DNA of 32,341 bases from an uncultured Clostridia bacterium (GCA_934149115.1 CAKPDW010000008.1:1-32341); one strand, 5' to 3'. Numbered from the stretch's first letter, positions 22,028 to 30,991 are shown. Numbers and translations: made by a program. Notes: a model not told the origin generated them from the sequence alone.

Positions 22028-24583
22028 ATGAATGAATATTTTCAAAAGGTAAAGGAAATAGCACAGAAATATATAAATTATGCAAGGGCTAATAATTTGA
22101 AAAAGAAAATTTTAAAAGGAAATATAGAGGTTGAAGGTGTAGCTGGTTTGAGTGAGAATTCGATGAATCCAGCCGTTATATCTATTGCTTTACAAGATGC
22201 TGATGTTGTAGAAAAATTACATGATGATAAAAATTTATTATATTATGTTGCATTGCTTGAAGAAGATGATAAATTAGATTTTTTAAATAACCATATTAAT
22301 ATATTTGAAGAAGATAGTAACAAAGTATATGAAATGGCAATAAAAAATATAGATGTTGAGAAATTGTTAAAAACAGAATTGGGAACAAGAGTTATTGATG
22401 CTTTTCCTATGGAATATTATCAAAAAGTTAAAAGCTTAGATAATGATAGATTACAAGAAATTAATAGTCAAAGAGATAGCGAAATTTCATTATATGATAT
22501 TGCAAACAAAGTGTATCAGAATGAAAAAGGAGAATGGGCTTATGAGAAAAAACAAGCTTTTTTAAATGAAAATATTGATGTGAAAAATAAGGCTGATGTG
22601 TTAAAAAAAGAAGGACTGTTAGTATATGCTTTTGATGCAATAAATTCAACAATGAGTGATACAGATAAAATTAAATTAATTGAAGATTTAGATATTTCTT
22701 TAGAAGTTTCTGATTGGATAAATTGTAATATGAGTGAGGAATTAAAAGCTTTTATTATGAATAAAACCCCAGATAGCATGTATAATACTTTTGTTAATGA
22801 GCTTTTTGTACATAATCAATCAGTTATGCCATATTCTAATGTTGAGGAAATAATTCAAAGTAATGCTGTATTAGGAAGAAAAAAATTTGAAAAATATATT
22901 GATTCGTCTAATCAAGCAGCATATTCATTAATTACGGAGTTAGATAGTAATTTTGATAAAGATATAATACAAGCATTGTTTGTTAATGGAATTAATTCTG
23001 ATTTTTTAGAAATGAATTTTTTGGAGAAATATCCTACAATGAGAAATATGAAATTTATTATTGATAAATTATATGAAATAAATCAAGAAAATAACGGTTT
23101 AGAAGGTTTCAAAAAATATTATAATTTTAGAAAAGACAATAATGGATTGGATTTTCATGAGGGATTGTATAAAAGTATATGTGAATATAATGAATTTGCA
23201 AATTTATATAATGAAATTGTAGGAAATTTTCAGGAGTTTTCTGGTGATGAGAAAAGTGATTTTGAAGATAGATGGAATGAGTTAATAAATTTGGATAATA
23301 AATTTGAAATAAAAAATATTCAAGATTTTAAAAATATGAATGAGATTGAAAAAGCTTATTATGCAGAAGTATTAGAGAGTGCTACATCAAATTTGGAATT
23401 AAAGCAAGCTATATGCGAAATTTTAGTTAGAGATAGTAGTATTTATAAAATTACGAAATTAGGAAATGGAACAGATTATTCTATGAAAAATAAATCTTTA
23501 GAAGATGTTGTAGATTTGATATCAACGATAAATGAAATGTCTGATCAAAAGGCATTAAAAGGTATCTTAAATGATTGTATTGAAATGATAGGTTCAGAAG
23601 ATTTAAAAAGAATTAGAAAAATTGGAAGTAATATAGAAGAAAAAATAGTTCAAGAGTATAGAGAAGGGTATGTAAATGCTTTTACTAATTATGAAAGTAT
23701 GTCTGATGAAGAATTGTCTAAGATAGATGGAATACAAGTGCACAGGATAAATGGTGTTAGAGTAATAGAATTGATGGGAGCAGATTTTGTGTTTTTATCA
23801 CATACAGGACCTATTCAAGGTAACCATGTTAGATGTTGTTGTTCGCAAATAACAGAAGAAAATTTTGATACTTTTTGTAATGGTCTGAATGATTTTACAT
23901 ATATTTATTCAAATTTTAATTCAGACAGAATTAAGAAGATGAATTTTGGAGATGCTGGTTTTTCTGATTATGAAGAGACGTACATTGCTTCTAGTGATTT
24001 GGCATCTGTTTCACAGTATACTTGTGGAGGGGCATATAATGAAGTGACAATTTCAACGTTAGAAGAAAATGGAGATGATAAACTAGAATCTACGGCAGTA
24101 ATGACTAATAGAAAAGTTAATTCGATAGAATTTAACAATATTTTGAAAACTGTTAGTGATAACAGTTCTATACCTCAAACTATATATGTTTTTCATGAAG
24201 ATATATATAATGAAAAGAAGAAAAAAGATATGTTGAAAAAAGAGGAAGGACTTAAAAATTATTTTAAATCGCTTGATCCTAAATTGTTAAATTTAATATT
24301 TAATTCAACAGGTGGAGATAAGCAATCAACTAATGAATTATTGCAAGAAATAAAAGATAATATTGAAGAACATATGGATAATCAAGTAGGAAAAAGTGAC
24401 TTGAGGAGAAATGCTTCTCGTTATTGGCAATTATCAAGAAAAAAGATAGACAGAAGGTTACCATATAGTGTTATGGAGGAACTAGAAAAAGAATTATCAC
24501 AAATTGATAATGAGCTTTTGGAAAAGGAGAACATAAAAGATAAGGTTAAGGAGGTAGCAGATAATTATGAATACGAACGTTAA
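22028..24583 (+). CDS. large protein of unknown function (851 residues)
   Basis: I do not recognise the family. No signal peptide or membrane segment is visible, so it is probably cytoplasmic or exported by an unconventional route. Residues 1 to about 555 are acidic and helical. Residues about 572-700 look like a compact globular domain: HRINGVRVIELMGADFVFLSH from 572, a striking R-CCC-S cluster at 602-606, YIYSNFNSDRI, then GDAGFSDYEE (641-650), and CGGAYNEV (666-673). The C-terminal 130 residues are again charged helices. Such a layout, helical arms plus one conserved-looking domain, is seen in intracellular effectors, but that is inference. GGAG lies about nine bases upstream of the ATG. 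A 45-residue ORF overlaps its end by 17 bases. Codon use resembles the neighbours. Confidence 0.85.
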   Translation: MNEYFQKVKEIAQKYINYARANNLKKKILKGNIEVEGVAGLSENSMNPAVISIALQDADVVEKLHDDKNLLYYVALLEEDDKLDFLNNHINIFEEDSNKVYEMAIKNIDVEKLLKTELGTRVIDAFPMEYYQKVKSLDNDRLQEINSQRDSEISLYDIANKVYQNEKGEWAYEKKQAFLNENIDVKNKADVLKKEGLLVYAFDAINSTMSDTDKIKLIEDLDISLEVSDWINCNMSEELKAFIMNKTPDSMYNTFVNELFVHNQSVMPYSNVEEIIQSNAVLGRKKFEKYIDSSNQAAYSLITELDSNFDKDIIQALFVNGINSDFLEMNFLEKYPTMRNMKFIIDKLYEINQENNGLEGFKKYYNFRKDNNGLDFHEGLYKSICEYNEFANLYNEIVGNFQEFSGDEKSDFEDRWNELINLDNKFEIKNIQDFKNMNEIEKAYYAEVLESATSNLELKQAICEILVRDSSIYKITKLGNGTDYSMKNKSLEDVVDLISTINEMSDQKALKGILNDCIEMIGSEDLKRIRKIGSNIEEKIVQEYREGYVNAFTNYESMSDEELSKIDGIQVHRINGVRVIELMGADFVFLSHTGPIQGNHVRCCCSQITEENFDTFCNGLNDFTYIYSNFNSDRIKKMNFGDAGFSDYEETYIASSDLASVSQYTCGGAYNEVTISTLEENGDDKLESTAVMTNRKVNSIEFNNILKTVSDNSSIPQTIYVFHEDIYNEKKKKDMLKKEEGLKNYFKSLDPKLLNLIFNSTGGDKQSTNELLQEIKDNIEEHMDNQVGKSDLRRNASRYWQLSRKKIDRRLPYSVMEELEKELSQIDNELLEKENIKDKVKEVADNYEYER

Positions 24584-24704
24584 AGAGGATGAAGAAAAAA
24601 ATAAAGAGAGTATAAATGCGTTGTTAAATATTATTAAAAAAAATAATGTTGATTCAAACATACAGGTTAAATTGGAACATATTGAAAAAAGAATTAATGA
24701 ATGA
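24567..24704 (+). CDS. 45-residue charged helical protein overlapping the 851-residue gene
   Basis: A small ORF in another frame overlapping the large gene's last 17 bases: MNTNVKEDEEKNKESINALL and on to KRINE. Strong AAGGAGG (24548-24554) lies inside the upstream gene, 12 bases before the ATG, which is long but acceptable; an ATA at 24561 would be nearer. Composition is Lys/Glu/Asn/Ile, fully helical. Overlap means translational coupling. It may be a partner or regulator of the large protein; no family was recognised. Confidence 0.55.
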   Translation: MNTNVKEDEEKNKESINALLNIIKKNNVDSNIQVKLEHIEKRINE

Positions 24705-24720
24705 AGTAATTAATGTTTTA

Positions 24721-24750
24721 TTGAAAAAAGTATGATTTGTATGATAGAAT
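24721..24750 (+). promoter_or_regulatory. promoter of the small membrane protein gene
   Basis: TTGAAA, 18-bp spacer, TAGAAT, ending 18 bp before the ATG at 24769. Confidence 0.5.
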
Positions 24751-24768
24751 AGGAAAGAGGAAGAAAAT

Positions 24769-25293
24769 ATGAAAAAAGTTTTAAGAAAAGTTTTGATTTT
24801 ATTTTTAATGTTATTAGTAATTTGTAAAAATTATACTTATGCATATGTTGAAAAAAATTTTTATTGGTATGCTCCTAAGATAATAGGATTTTCAATTTTG
24901 GGAATGGAAATTATATTTCTTTTAATCTTTTTTGTGTTTGTAATTAAATATTTAAAATCAAAAAAAGACGAGGAAAAAGAAAAAATAAAAAGCAAAATAA
25001 TTATATTTGGAGTAATAACAACCTTATTAGGAGCTATTAATTTCTTTTATATAATTGGTATTTCAGAGTTGTTAAAAATCTTAGGATTGATATATTTTAT
25101 TGCATTTTGTATAAAATTAAATAGTAACAAATTTACTAAAGAAAGAAATAAAAAGATATGTGAATATATATGTTTAATAACTATAGTGTTTTCATTAATT
25201 GTATTATTTTTCCTTACAATTCCAGAAATAAACTTACTAGTACAGAAAGATACTAACAATTATCTTATAGACAATATACCAGTAGGTGCATAA
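24769..25293 (+). CDS. multi-pass membrane protein of unknown function
   Basis: 174 residues, ATG with AGAGGAAG upstream. An N-terminal signal-like segment (5-19, then NYTYAYVE) is followed by hydrophobic spans at about 38-60, 77-97, 101-116 and 133-151. A Lys/Glu-rich cytoplasmic loop (61-76) lies between the first two. No catalytic motif or family was recognised. It is followed within 35 bases by the ribbon-helix-helix-like gene and may be co-transcribed with it. Confidence 0.75.
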   Translation: MKKVLRKVLILFLMLLVICKNYTYAYVEKNFYWYAPKIIGFSILGMEIIFLLIFFVFVIKYLKSKKDEEKEKIKSKIIIFGVITTLLGAINFFYIIGISELLKILGLIYFIAFCIKLNSNKFTKERNKKICEYICLITIVFSLIVLFFLTIPEINLLVQKDTNNYLIDNIPVGA

Positions 25294-25326
25294 AAAAATA
25301 AAATGAAGATTTATGGAGGTGATATT

Positions 25327-25512
25327 GTGCCAGATTTTATAGTAAGAAAAAGACCAAGAAAAGAATATGTACAAATGACCTGTAGGTTAGAAGTAGATTT
25401 ATTAGAAGAATTAAGAACAATTGTAGCACAAAACGGATTATCATCAGTGAATGATCTTATAAATGACAGTATTAAATTTGCGTTAGATAATATTGAGATA
25501 AAAGAAGATTAA
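25327..25512 (+). CDS. small ribbon-helix-helix-like DNA-binding protein
   Basis: 61 residues from GTG 25327. GGAGG lies seven bases upstream, and the longer reading from ATG 25303 would include that ribosome site. A basic N terminus (RKRPRKEY) leads into a short strand (VQMTCRLE) and two helices (VDLLEELRTIVAQNG, SVNDLINDSIKFALDN), the order expected of an RHH/CopG-type dimer. Such proteins bind operators; the target is unknown. No toxin was recognised next to it, so an antitoxin role is not supported. It lies two codons or less from the next ORF. Confidence 0.65.
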   Translation: MPDFIVRKRPRKEYVQMTCRLEVDLLEELRTIVAQNGLSSVNDLINDSIKFALDNIEIKED

Positions 25513-25531
25513 TATGAAAAGGAATGAAAAG

Positions 25532-25999
25532 ATGAAAAAATATAGTAAGATTATTGTTATAATATTAGTTATTGTGATAATAATTTCAGCTGGAATGGGA
25601 ATTTTTTTATATAATAAAGAACAGATAAAAAATGAAGACAAAGTTCAAGAGCAAAAAGCTGAGATTGATACAATTGAAGAATTCAAAAATAAATTAAAAG
25701 AAGCAGGTGTAATGGTAGATTTAGAAACAGAAAACACAGAATGTGATTTAATTGGGGCAAGTAAAGGTGTTTCATACATGATTTCTGATTCTTTAATTCA
25801 AATATATAAATTTGATGAAGATAGCACAAATGAATTAACTATGTCAAATTTAAAATTAGCAAAAGAAGAAGGAAAAGTAATAATGCCATCTGTGAATGAT
25901 ACAGAAATTAATGTTATATATAATAAAGGATTAATTTTAGTGAATGTTGAAGATAATCCTGAAAAAGATAAAATTATAGAAGCTTTTAAAAGTCTGTAA
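25532..25999 (+). CDS. membrane-anchored protein of unknown function
   Basis: 155 residues from ATG 25532, preferred because AAAAGGA lies eight bases upstream; an ATG at 25514, right after the RHH-like stop, is the alternative. One N-terminal TM (about 6-27) is followed by a charged stalk (KEQIKNEDKVQEQKAEID) and an extracellular domain of about 110 residues with a mixed alpha/beta pattern. No lipobox Cys and no recognised family. The last seven codons form one arm of a perfect inverted repeat. Confidence 0.72.
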   Translation: MKKYSKIIVIILVIVIIISAGMGIFLYNKEQIKNEDKVQEQKAEIDTIEEFKNKLKEAGVMVDLETENTECDLIGASKGVSYMISDSLIQIYKFDEDSTNELTMSNLKLAKEEGKVIMPSVNDTEINVIYNKGLILVNVEDNPEKDKIIEAFKSL

Positions 26000-26031
26000 A
26001 TTATAAAATACAGAAACTTTTAAAAGCTTCT
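25978..26031. repeat. long inverted repeat overlapping the gene end
   Basis: AGAAGCTTTTAAAAGT (25978-25993) is exactly repeated inverted at 26016-26031, and CTGTA/TACAG extends the stem inward past a 2-nt bulge. The left arm encodes the protein's C terminus and stop. No T-run follows, so it is not a standard terminator. Confidence 0.75.
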
Positions 26032-26035
26032 GATG

Positions 26036-26064
26036 TTGATAAGTGTCGATTTATGTGATAGAAT
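26036..26064 (+). promoter_or_regulatory. promoter of the CapA-like gene
   Basis: TTGATA, 17-bp spacer, TAGAAT, ending 31 bp before the ATG. Confidence 0.6.
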
Positions 26065-26095
26065 TGCAATAAATTTAATATAGGGGAATTTGTTT

Positions 26096-27292
26096 ATGAA
26101 AAAAATTTTAATAATTGCAATTTTAACTATTATCATTATTTGGGGAATACATGCTGTTCAAAATAAGGAAAAGAGCAAAATTGAAAATGAGAACAATAAT
26201 ACAGAAACAGTTGCAGATGTTCCAAAAGAAGATATAACAATTAATATGACAGTTGCTGGAGATGTGCTTTGTCATAATACTAATTTCTTTGATGCATATA
26301 ATGCTTCAACAGATTCATACGATTTTTCGTATACATTTGAAGATATTAAAAAGTATTTTGATAATGCAGATATTGCGATTGGAACATTAGAAGCTAATTT
26401 TGCTGGTAAATCTGCAGGGTATAGCAATTATCCTTTATTTAATGCACCAGAACAATTGGCTACAGATTTAAAGGAATTAGGATTCGACATTTTAGCAACA
26501 GCAAATAATCACTGTTTAGATAAAGGATTTTCAGGCTTAGTCAATACATTATCAGAACTTGATAAAGCTGGAATTGAACATATGGGAACTTATGCAACAG
26601 AAGAAGATAGTGAAAAATATTTAATTAAAGATGTTAATGGAATCAAAATGGCATTTTTAGATTATACATATGGAACAAATGGAATCGAATTACCTGAAGG
26701 AAAAGAATTTGCAATTAATATGATTGACAAAGATGAAATAAAGAAAGACATTGAGAATGTTAAGAAAGAAAATGTTGATGTAGTTTGTGTAAACATGCAT
26801 TGGGGGCAAGAATATAAATTAACACCAACATCAGAACAAGAGGAATTAGCAGATTTCTTATTTCAAAATGGAGCTGATTTAATATTAGGAAGTCATACAC
26901 ATTGCTTAGAACCTATGGAAAAAAGAACAGTTACATTACCAGATGGAACAACAAAAGACGGATTTGTAATTTATTCATTAGGAAATTTTATGTCTGGACA
27001 AAAGGCTGATAATTCAAGACAATCAGTTATTTTAGATATAAAATTAACCAAAGCAGGGAAAGACGGAAAAATCAGTATAGATTCAGTTACATATACACCA
27101 ATTTATATGTATAATTATTACACATCAAAGTCAGCACATAGATTTAAAGTAATGGATATAGAAGCGGAAATTGCTAAATATGAAGCAGGCGATACACATA
27201 TAGGAGCAACTATGTATAATACTTTAAAAAATGAATTACAAGGAGTTTATAAAGTAGTTGGAAATGAGATATTGCCAGAAGAAAAGGAGTAG
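26096..27292 (+). CDS. CapA family protein (PGA_cap metallophosphatase-like)
   Basis: 398 residues from ATG 26096 with AGGGGA eight bases upstream. An N-terminal TM anchor (about 3-19) is followed by a stalk and the PGA_cap domain. Metal-site motifs in order: GDVLCHN (D56, H60), TLEANF, TANNHCLDKG (H139), NMHWGQEY, and GSHTHCLEP (H267, H269). CapA proteins are best known from poly-gamma-glutamate capsule synthesis, but isolated homologues like this are common and act on unknown wall polymers. capB and capC are absent here. The HD gene begins four bases after the stop, so the two are co-translated. Confidence 0.88.
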   Translation: MKKILIIAILTIIIIWGIHAVQNKEKSKIENENNNTETVADVPKEDITINMTVAGDVLCHNTNFFDAYNASTDSYDFSYTFEDIKKYFDNADIAIGTLEANFAGKSAGYSNYPLFNAPEQLATDLKELGFDILATANNHCLDKGFSGLVNTLSELDKAGIEHMGTYATEEDSEKYLIKDVNGIKMAFLDYTYGTNGIELPEGKEFAINMIDKDEIKKDIENVKKENVDVVCVNMHWGQEYKLTPTSEQEELADFLFQNGADLILGSHTHCLEPMEKRTVTLPDGTTKDGFVIYSLGNFMSGQKADNSRQSVILDIKLTKAGKDGKISIDSVTYTPIYMYNYYTSKSAHRFKVMDIEAEIAKYEAGDTHIGATMYNTLKNELQGVYKVVGNEILPEEKE

Positions 27293-27295
27293 AAA

Positions 27296-27850
27296 ATGAA
27301 AGAAGAATTTATTAGATTATTAAGAAGTACAAATAGAGATGGAATAGAAGATTTAATTCAATTCTTAGAAAAATCAGACTTTTATAAAGCACCAGCAAGT
27401 ACAAGATTCCACGGAAGCTTTGAAGGTGGCTTATTAGAGCATAGTATGAAAGTATATGAAATATTAAAACATAAAGTAAAAAATTCAGTTTTAGACTTAA
27501 ATGTTTCAGATGATACATTAATTATAATTGCATTATTACATGATATTTGTAAAGCAAACTTTTACAAAGTAGATTATAGAAATGCAAAAAATGAAAGAGG
27601 AGAATGGGAAAAAGTACCTTATTATACAGTTGATGACACAATACCATATGGACATGGTGAAAAATCAGTTATGATGATTACAGAGTATATGAAATTAACA
27701 GTTGAAGAAAAATACTGTATTCGTTGGCATATGGGATTCACAGAACCAAAAGAAGTTTATAATACATTAGGGCAAGCGTTTAAAAAATTCCCACTTGCTT
27801 TAATTTTACACGAAGCAGATTTAGAATCAACATATTTTTATAATATTTAA
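27296..27850 (+). CDS. HD-domain hydrolase (YhaM-HD-like)
   Basis: 184 residues. HD residues: H49 in GGLLEHSMKV, H82-D83 in LLHDICKANFY, H120 in YGHGEKS, H145 in IRWHMGF and D175 in LHEADLES. The GGLLEHS...LLHDICK pattern is close to the HD module of 3'-5' exoribonuclease YhaM, but the OB-fold RNA-binding part is missing, so the substrate is uncertain. The AAAGGAG ribosome site overlaps the CapA stop codon. The gene is followed by the inverted repeat and promoter of maf. Confidence 0.82.
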   Translation: MKEEFIRLLRSTNRDGIEDLIQFLEKSDFYKAPASTRFHGSFEGGLLEHSMKVYEILKHKVKNSVLDLNVSDDTLIIIALLHDICKANFYKVDYRNAKNERGEWEKVPYYTVDDTIPYGHGEKSVMMITEYMKLTVEEKYCIRWHMGFTEPKEVYNTLGQAFKKFPLALILHEADLESTYFYNI

Positions 27851-27855
27851 TATAC

Positions 27856-27902
27856 TACCGTATGCGAAATAAAAGAATTGGCAAATATTATCGCATACGG
27901 TA
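27856..27902. repeat. 12-bp perfect inverted repeat in the maf promoter region
   Basis: TACCGTATGCGA and TCGCATACGGTA are separated by 23 bp, and much richer in G+C than their surroundings. The right arm fills the promoter spacer and overlaps the first two bases of the -10 box. It is either an operator or a poorly tailed terminator for the HD gene. Confidence 0.7.
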
Positions 27903-27906
27903 TAAT
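27878..27906 (+). promoter_or_regulatory. promoter of the maf-NUDIX genes
   Basis: TTGGCA, 17-bp spacer, TATAAT, 54 bp before the maf start. Half of the inverted repeat lies within the spacer. Confidence 0.6.
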
Positions 27907-27960
27907 TATATCCAGAAGTGATGTTTAACTATATTTAAAGAGCAGAAAGGGGTAATAAAA

Positions 27961-28542
27961 GTGAAAATTATATTAGCATCAGGTTCACCAAGAAGAAAAG
28001 AATTATTAGGACTAATAATTCCAAAATTTGAAATACAAGTAAGTGGAGCAGACGAAAACTTACAAGAAGGGCTAACACCATCAGAACAAGTAAAAAGATT
28101 AGCATACATAAAAGCAAAAGACGTATTTGATAAAACACAGGGAGATAGAATTGTAATTGGTTCAGACACAATAGTTACAAAAAACGGTAAAATATATGGA
28201 AAGCCACACAATAGAGAACATGCCAAACAAATGATAAAAGAATTAATAGAAGGAGATAGAACACATTCCATAGAAACAGGCTTATGTATTCTTTCAGAAA
28301 AAGACGGAAAAATAAGAGAATACAATACATATGATGAGTCAAAAGTTCTATTAAAAGAGATATCAGACGAAGAAATAGAAAAATGGATTGACACAGGACA
28401 TGCTATGGATAAAGCAGGAGCATACGGAATTCAAAATGAATTTTGCGTATTTGTAGAAAAAATTGTTGGAAATTATAATACCATAGTTGGTTTACCTACA
28501 CATTTAGTCTATGATGAATTAAAAAAACTCAAAGAAATTTAA
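27961..28542 (+). CDS. maf: Maf-like nucleoside triphosphate pyrophosphatase
   Basis: 193 residues. The N-terminal ILASGSPRRKELL (4-16) is the Maf signature, and GSDTIV includes the catalytic D69; KPHNREHAKQM and GAYGIQ complete the family pattern. Maf enzymes hydrolyse dTTP, UTP or modified nucleotides and so keep them out of nucleic acids; in Bacillus, Maf overproduction blocks septation. The GTG start has AAAGGGG about nine bases upstream. The NUDIX gene 18 bases downstream is a second nucleotide-cleansing enzyme, a sensible pairing. Confidence 0.94.
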   Translation: MKIILASGSPRRKELLGLIIPKFEIQVSGADENLQEGLTPSEQVKRLAYIKAKDVFDKTQGDRIVIGSDTIVTKNGKIYGKPHNREHAKQMIKELIEGDRTHSIETGLCILSEKDGKIREYNTYDESKVLLKEISDEEIEKWIDTGHAMDKAGAYGIQNEFCVFVEKIVGNYNTIVGLPTHLVYDELKKLKEI

Positions 28543-28560
28543 TAAAAAAGGAGAATTAAA

Positions 28561-29088
28561 ATGGGAGAATTGTGGGATTTGTACGATGAAAATAGAAATA
28601 AAATTGGAAAAACAGCAGAAAGAGGAGTAACACAATTAAAAGAAGGAGAATATCACATAGTAGTAAACGGAATAATATTGAACCCAGAAAACAAAATTTT
28701 AATAGACAAAAGAAATCCAGCAAAGAAACACGGTGGAATGTGGGAATGTAGTGGAGGCTCAATCTTAAAAGGAGAAAGTAGTTTAGAAGGAATACTAAGA
28801 GAATTACGAGAAGAATTAGGAATAGAATTTACAGAAAAAGAAGCGATATATTTAAAAGAAATTAAAAGTGAAAAAGTGCCACAGGATTTTAAAGATTTAT
28901 GGTTATTTAAAAGAGATATAAAAGACGAAGAAATCACATTGCCAGATGGAGAAGCCATAGCATATAAGTGGGTTACAATTGATGAGTTTATGGAAATGTT
29001 CAAGAATGGAGAGATTGTTCAAACAGTAGATTTTGGAAGACCAGAATATGAATTAGCATTAGAAAAATTAGATAAAAAGTTGAATTAA
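28561..29088 (+). CDS. NUDIX hydrolase
   Basis: 175 residues. The Nudix box occupies 66-88 (G-x5-E-x7-RELREELGI) and fits the consensus exactly. The N-terminal GELWDLYDENRNKIGKT matches the IDI1/YfcD-like subgroup with a W-x-x-Y-D-E opening, so the substrate may be a nucleoside diphosphate derivative rather than 8-oxo-dGTP. AAGGAG lies seven bases before the ATG. It is transcribed with maf. Confidence 0.9.
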   Translation: MGELWDLYDENRNKIGKTAERGVTQLKEGEYHIVVNGIILNPENKILIDKRNPAKKHGGMWECSGGSILKGESSLEGILRELREELGIEFTEKEAIYLKEIKSEKVPQDFKDLWLFKRDIKDEEITLPDGEAIAYKWVTIDEFMEMFKNGEIVQTVDFGRPEYELALEKLDKKLN

Positions 29089-29112
29089 AATTTCATATGG
29101 TAGGTGAAGAAG

Positions 29113-30975
29113 TTGGAAAGCATTTACGATTATATTAATAGAAATATAAAAGAAAACGGAATACTAAAAGAGGATTTTAACTTAGATAAATACATTGGAT
29201 ATCAAACTGATGAATTTAAATTTGCATTAGGGGCATTAGATGGAATAATGTATTTCCATTCCAAAATTGAAGTAGACAAAGAGCAGTTGGATTTTTTAAA
29301 AAATAGTATAAAGGATTTACAAGATGATTATATAGAAATTATTGCAAATAGTATAAATGAATATTATAAAAATAACGATAAAACTTTTTTATCAATTCTA
29401 GATAGTTTCTTAGGTTGGATAATAGCGAATTCAAGCGACATAGACAATAGCTTATTATTTAAATTTGGAATTTTTTTAGTACTGTATTCTGTGAATATTG
29501 AAGCAGTTAAAATAGGAATTTCCATGTTAGGATTATTTGATTTTTCCGATAACGAGAATATCATTGAACTTGTAGAAAAATTAGCATTATGCGATGAATT
29601 CACGTTGTATGTTGATATTGCTTTAAGTAATATACCCAATGCTAATGATATTAGATTCATGCTAGCGAAGAAAGTATATGGATGGGGAAAAATTTATTTA
29701 GTTGATTCATTAGAAAACGAAGATGAGAGAATAAATGAATGGTTAATAACAAGTGGCTGTGATAATGGAATTGGATTAGGATATTTAGCTTATGAAGTTG
29801 CTAATAAAATTAATTTATTAAAAGTTTTAAAAAGAACAAATTTATCAAATGAAGAATTTAAAGGTATATGCGATATAATGGAAGGACTAATAAAAGAGAA
29901 AAACTTTAAAGGAATTTCATTTTATGAAAATTATCTCGAAATATTCCAAGCCTTCTTAAAGCATTTTGAAAAACATATAGATAATGTTGATTATTATAAT
30001 ATTCCAATAATGATATTAAAATACATATTTAGTAAGGGAAAGAAAAGTCAACAAGATATAGCAATATCAAAGAAAATAGTAGAATTGTTAGATAGTGATG
30101 AGGTCTATAATACGTTAAAAAAAGAAATTAGAGAAGAAAGAAAATTAAGACAAGTAATTGAGATATTGAAATCTAATTCAAAAATTAAATTAGATGATGA
30201 GGTTTTTGAAAAGTTCAAAGAAAATCCAGTTGAAAAATATTATTGCTTGGAGTATTTACTACAAAAAGATGAATATTTTGATAAAAGTTTAGAGATATTA
30301 AGTAATGCAATAAAATTACAAGAACATTATGCAGAACCAAAAGCAATAATGGGACTTTTGGATGAGTATAGCAATAATTTGAGTTTTATTATACAGACAT
30401 TGAAAGAGTATCCATGCAAAGGAAAAGAATTTATTGTAGCAGGACTTAAATCAAAAACAATGCAACCAAGAAATTCTGCATTAAATACAATAAAAGAATG
30501 GATAAATAGAACGAGTATAAAAAAAGAAGAATTGCCAAGTGAAATTTATAAAGCATTATTAGAACTAAAAGAAAAAGAAATAATAAAAAATTATAAAGAA
30601 ATAATTAATGAAATACTAGGAGTGAACGAAGATTTATCAGATTACGAAGAACCCGAAATCTGTTGGAATATTGCTGATAAAGGAATTAATATAGACATAT
30701 ACAGTGATGAAATAGAGGAGTTATTTGAACCACAGATAAAAATTAGAGGAATGGATTACTATTCAAAAAACATGGTGTATTCTTTGAACAAAAGTTTAAA
30801 AAAATATATAGCATTTGTACAAGGGTCTGAATTTGGCAAAGAATACGAAGTGAATATAATAATGAATGAAGAAAATAAAGTACAAAAGATGGAGTGCAAT
30901 TGTCCATATCTGAATAATTGCAAACATGAATATGCTGTAATTTTATGCATAAGAGATAAGTATAAGAATATTTAA
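29113..30975 (+). CDS. SWIM zinc-finger protein with helical repeats
   Basis: 620 residues from TTG 29113; AGGTG lies six bases upstream, while GTG 29104 overlaps this site. Residues 1 to about 510 are helical and probably form a solenoid; no known repeat family was recognised. Near the C terminus, ECNCPYLNNCKHEYA gives CxC-x5-CxH (C595, C597, C603, H605), the SWIM zinc-binding signature, preceded by a two-strand stretch (FVQGSEFGKEYEVNII) as in other SWIM domains. SWIM domains bind DNA or proteins. No helicase or transposase part is present. It lies 25 bases after the NUDIX gene and ends at a strong terminator. Confidence 0.8.
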   Translation: MESIYDYINRNIKENGILKEDFNLDKYIGYQTDEFKFALGALDGIMYFHSKIEVDKEQLDFLKNSIKDLQDDYIEIIANSINEYYKNNDKTFLSILDSFLGWIIANSSDIDNSLLFKFGIFLVLYSVNIEAVKIGISMLGLFDFSDNENIIELVEKLALCDEFTLYVDIALSNIPNANDIRFMLAKKVYGWGKIYLVDSLENEDERINEWLITSGCDNGIGLGYLAYEVANKINLLKVLKRTNLSNEEFKGICDIMEGLIKEKNFKGISFYENYLEIFQAFLKHFEKHIDNVDYYNIPIMILKYIFSKGKKSQQDIAISKKIVELLDSDEVYNTLKKEIREERKLRQVIEILKSNSKIKLDDEVFEKFKENPVEKYYCLEYLLQKDEYFDKSLEILSNAIKLQEHYAEPKAIMGLLDEYSNNLSFIIQTLKEYPCKGKEFIVAGLKSKTMQPRNSALNTIKEWINRTSIKKEELPSEIYKALLELKEKEIIKNYKEIINEILGVNEDLSDYEEPEICWNIADKGINIDIYSDEIEELFEPQIKIRGMDYYSKNMVYSLNKSLKKYIAFVQGSEFGKEYEVNIIMNEENKVQKMECNCPYLNNCKHEYAVILCIRDKYKNI

Positions 30976-30991
30976 AATATTAATATTATAC

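Noticed and set aside
25327..25999. RHH-like protein and following gene as a toxin-antitoxin pair
   Set aside because: The neighbour is a membrane-anchored protein with an extracellular domain and shows no toxin motif.
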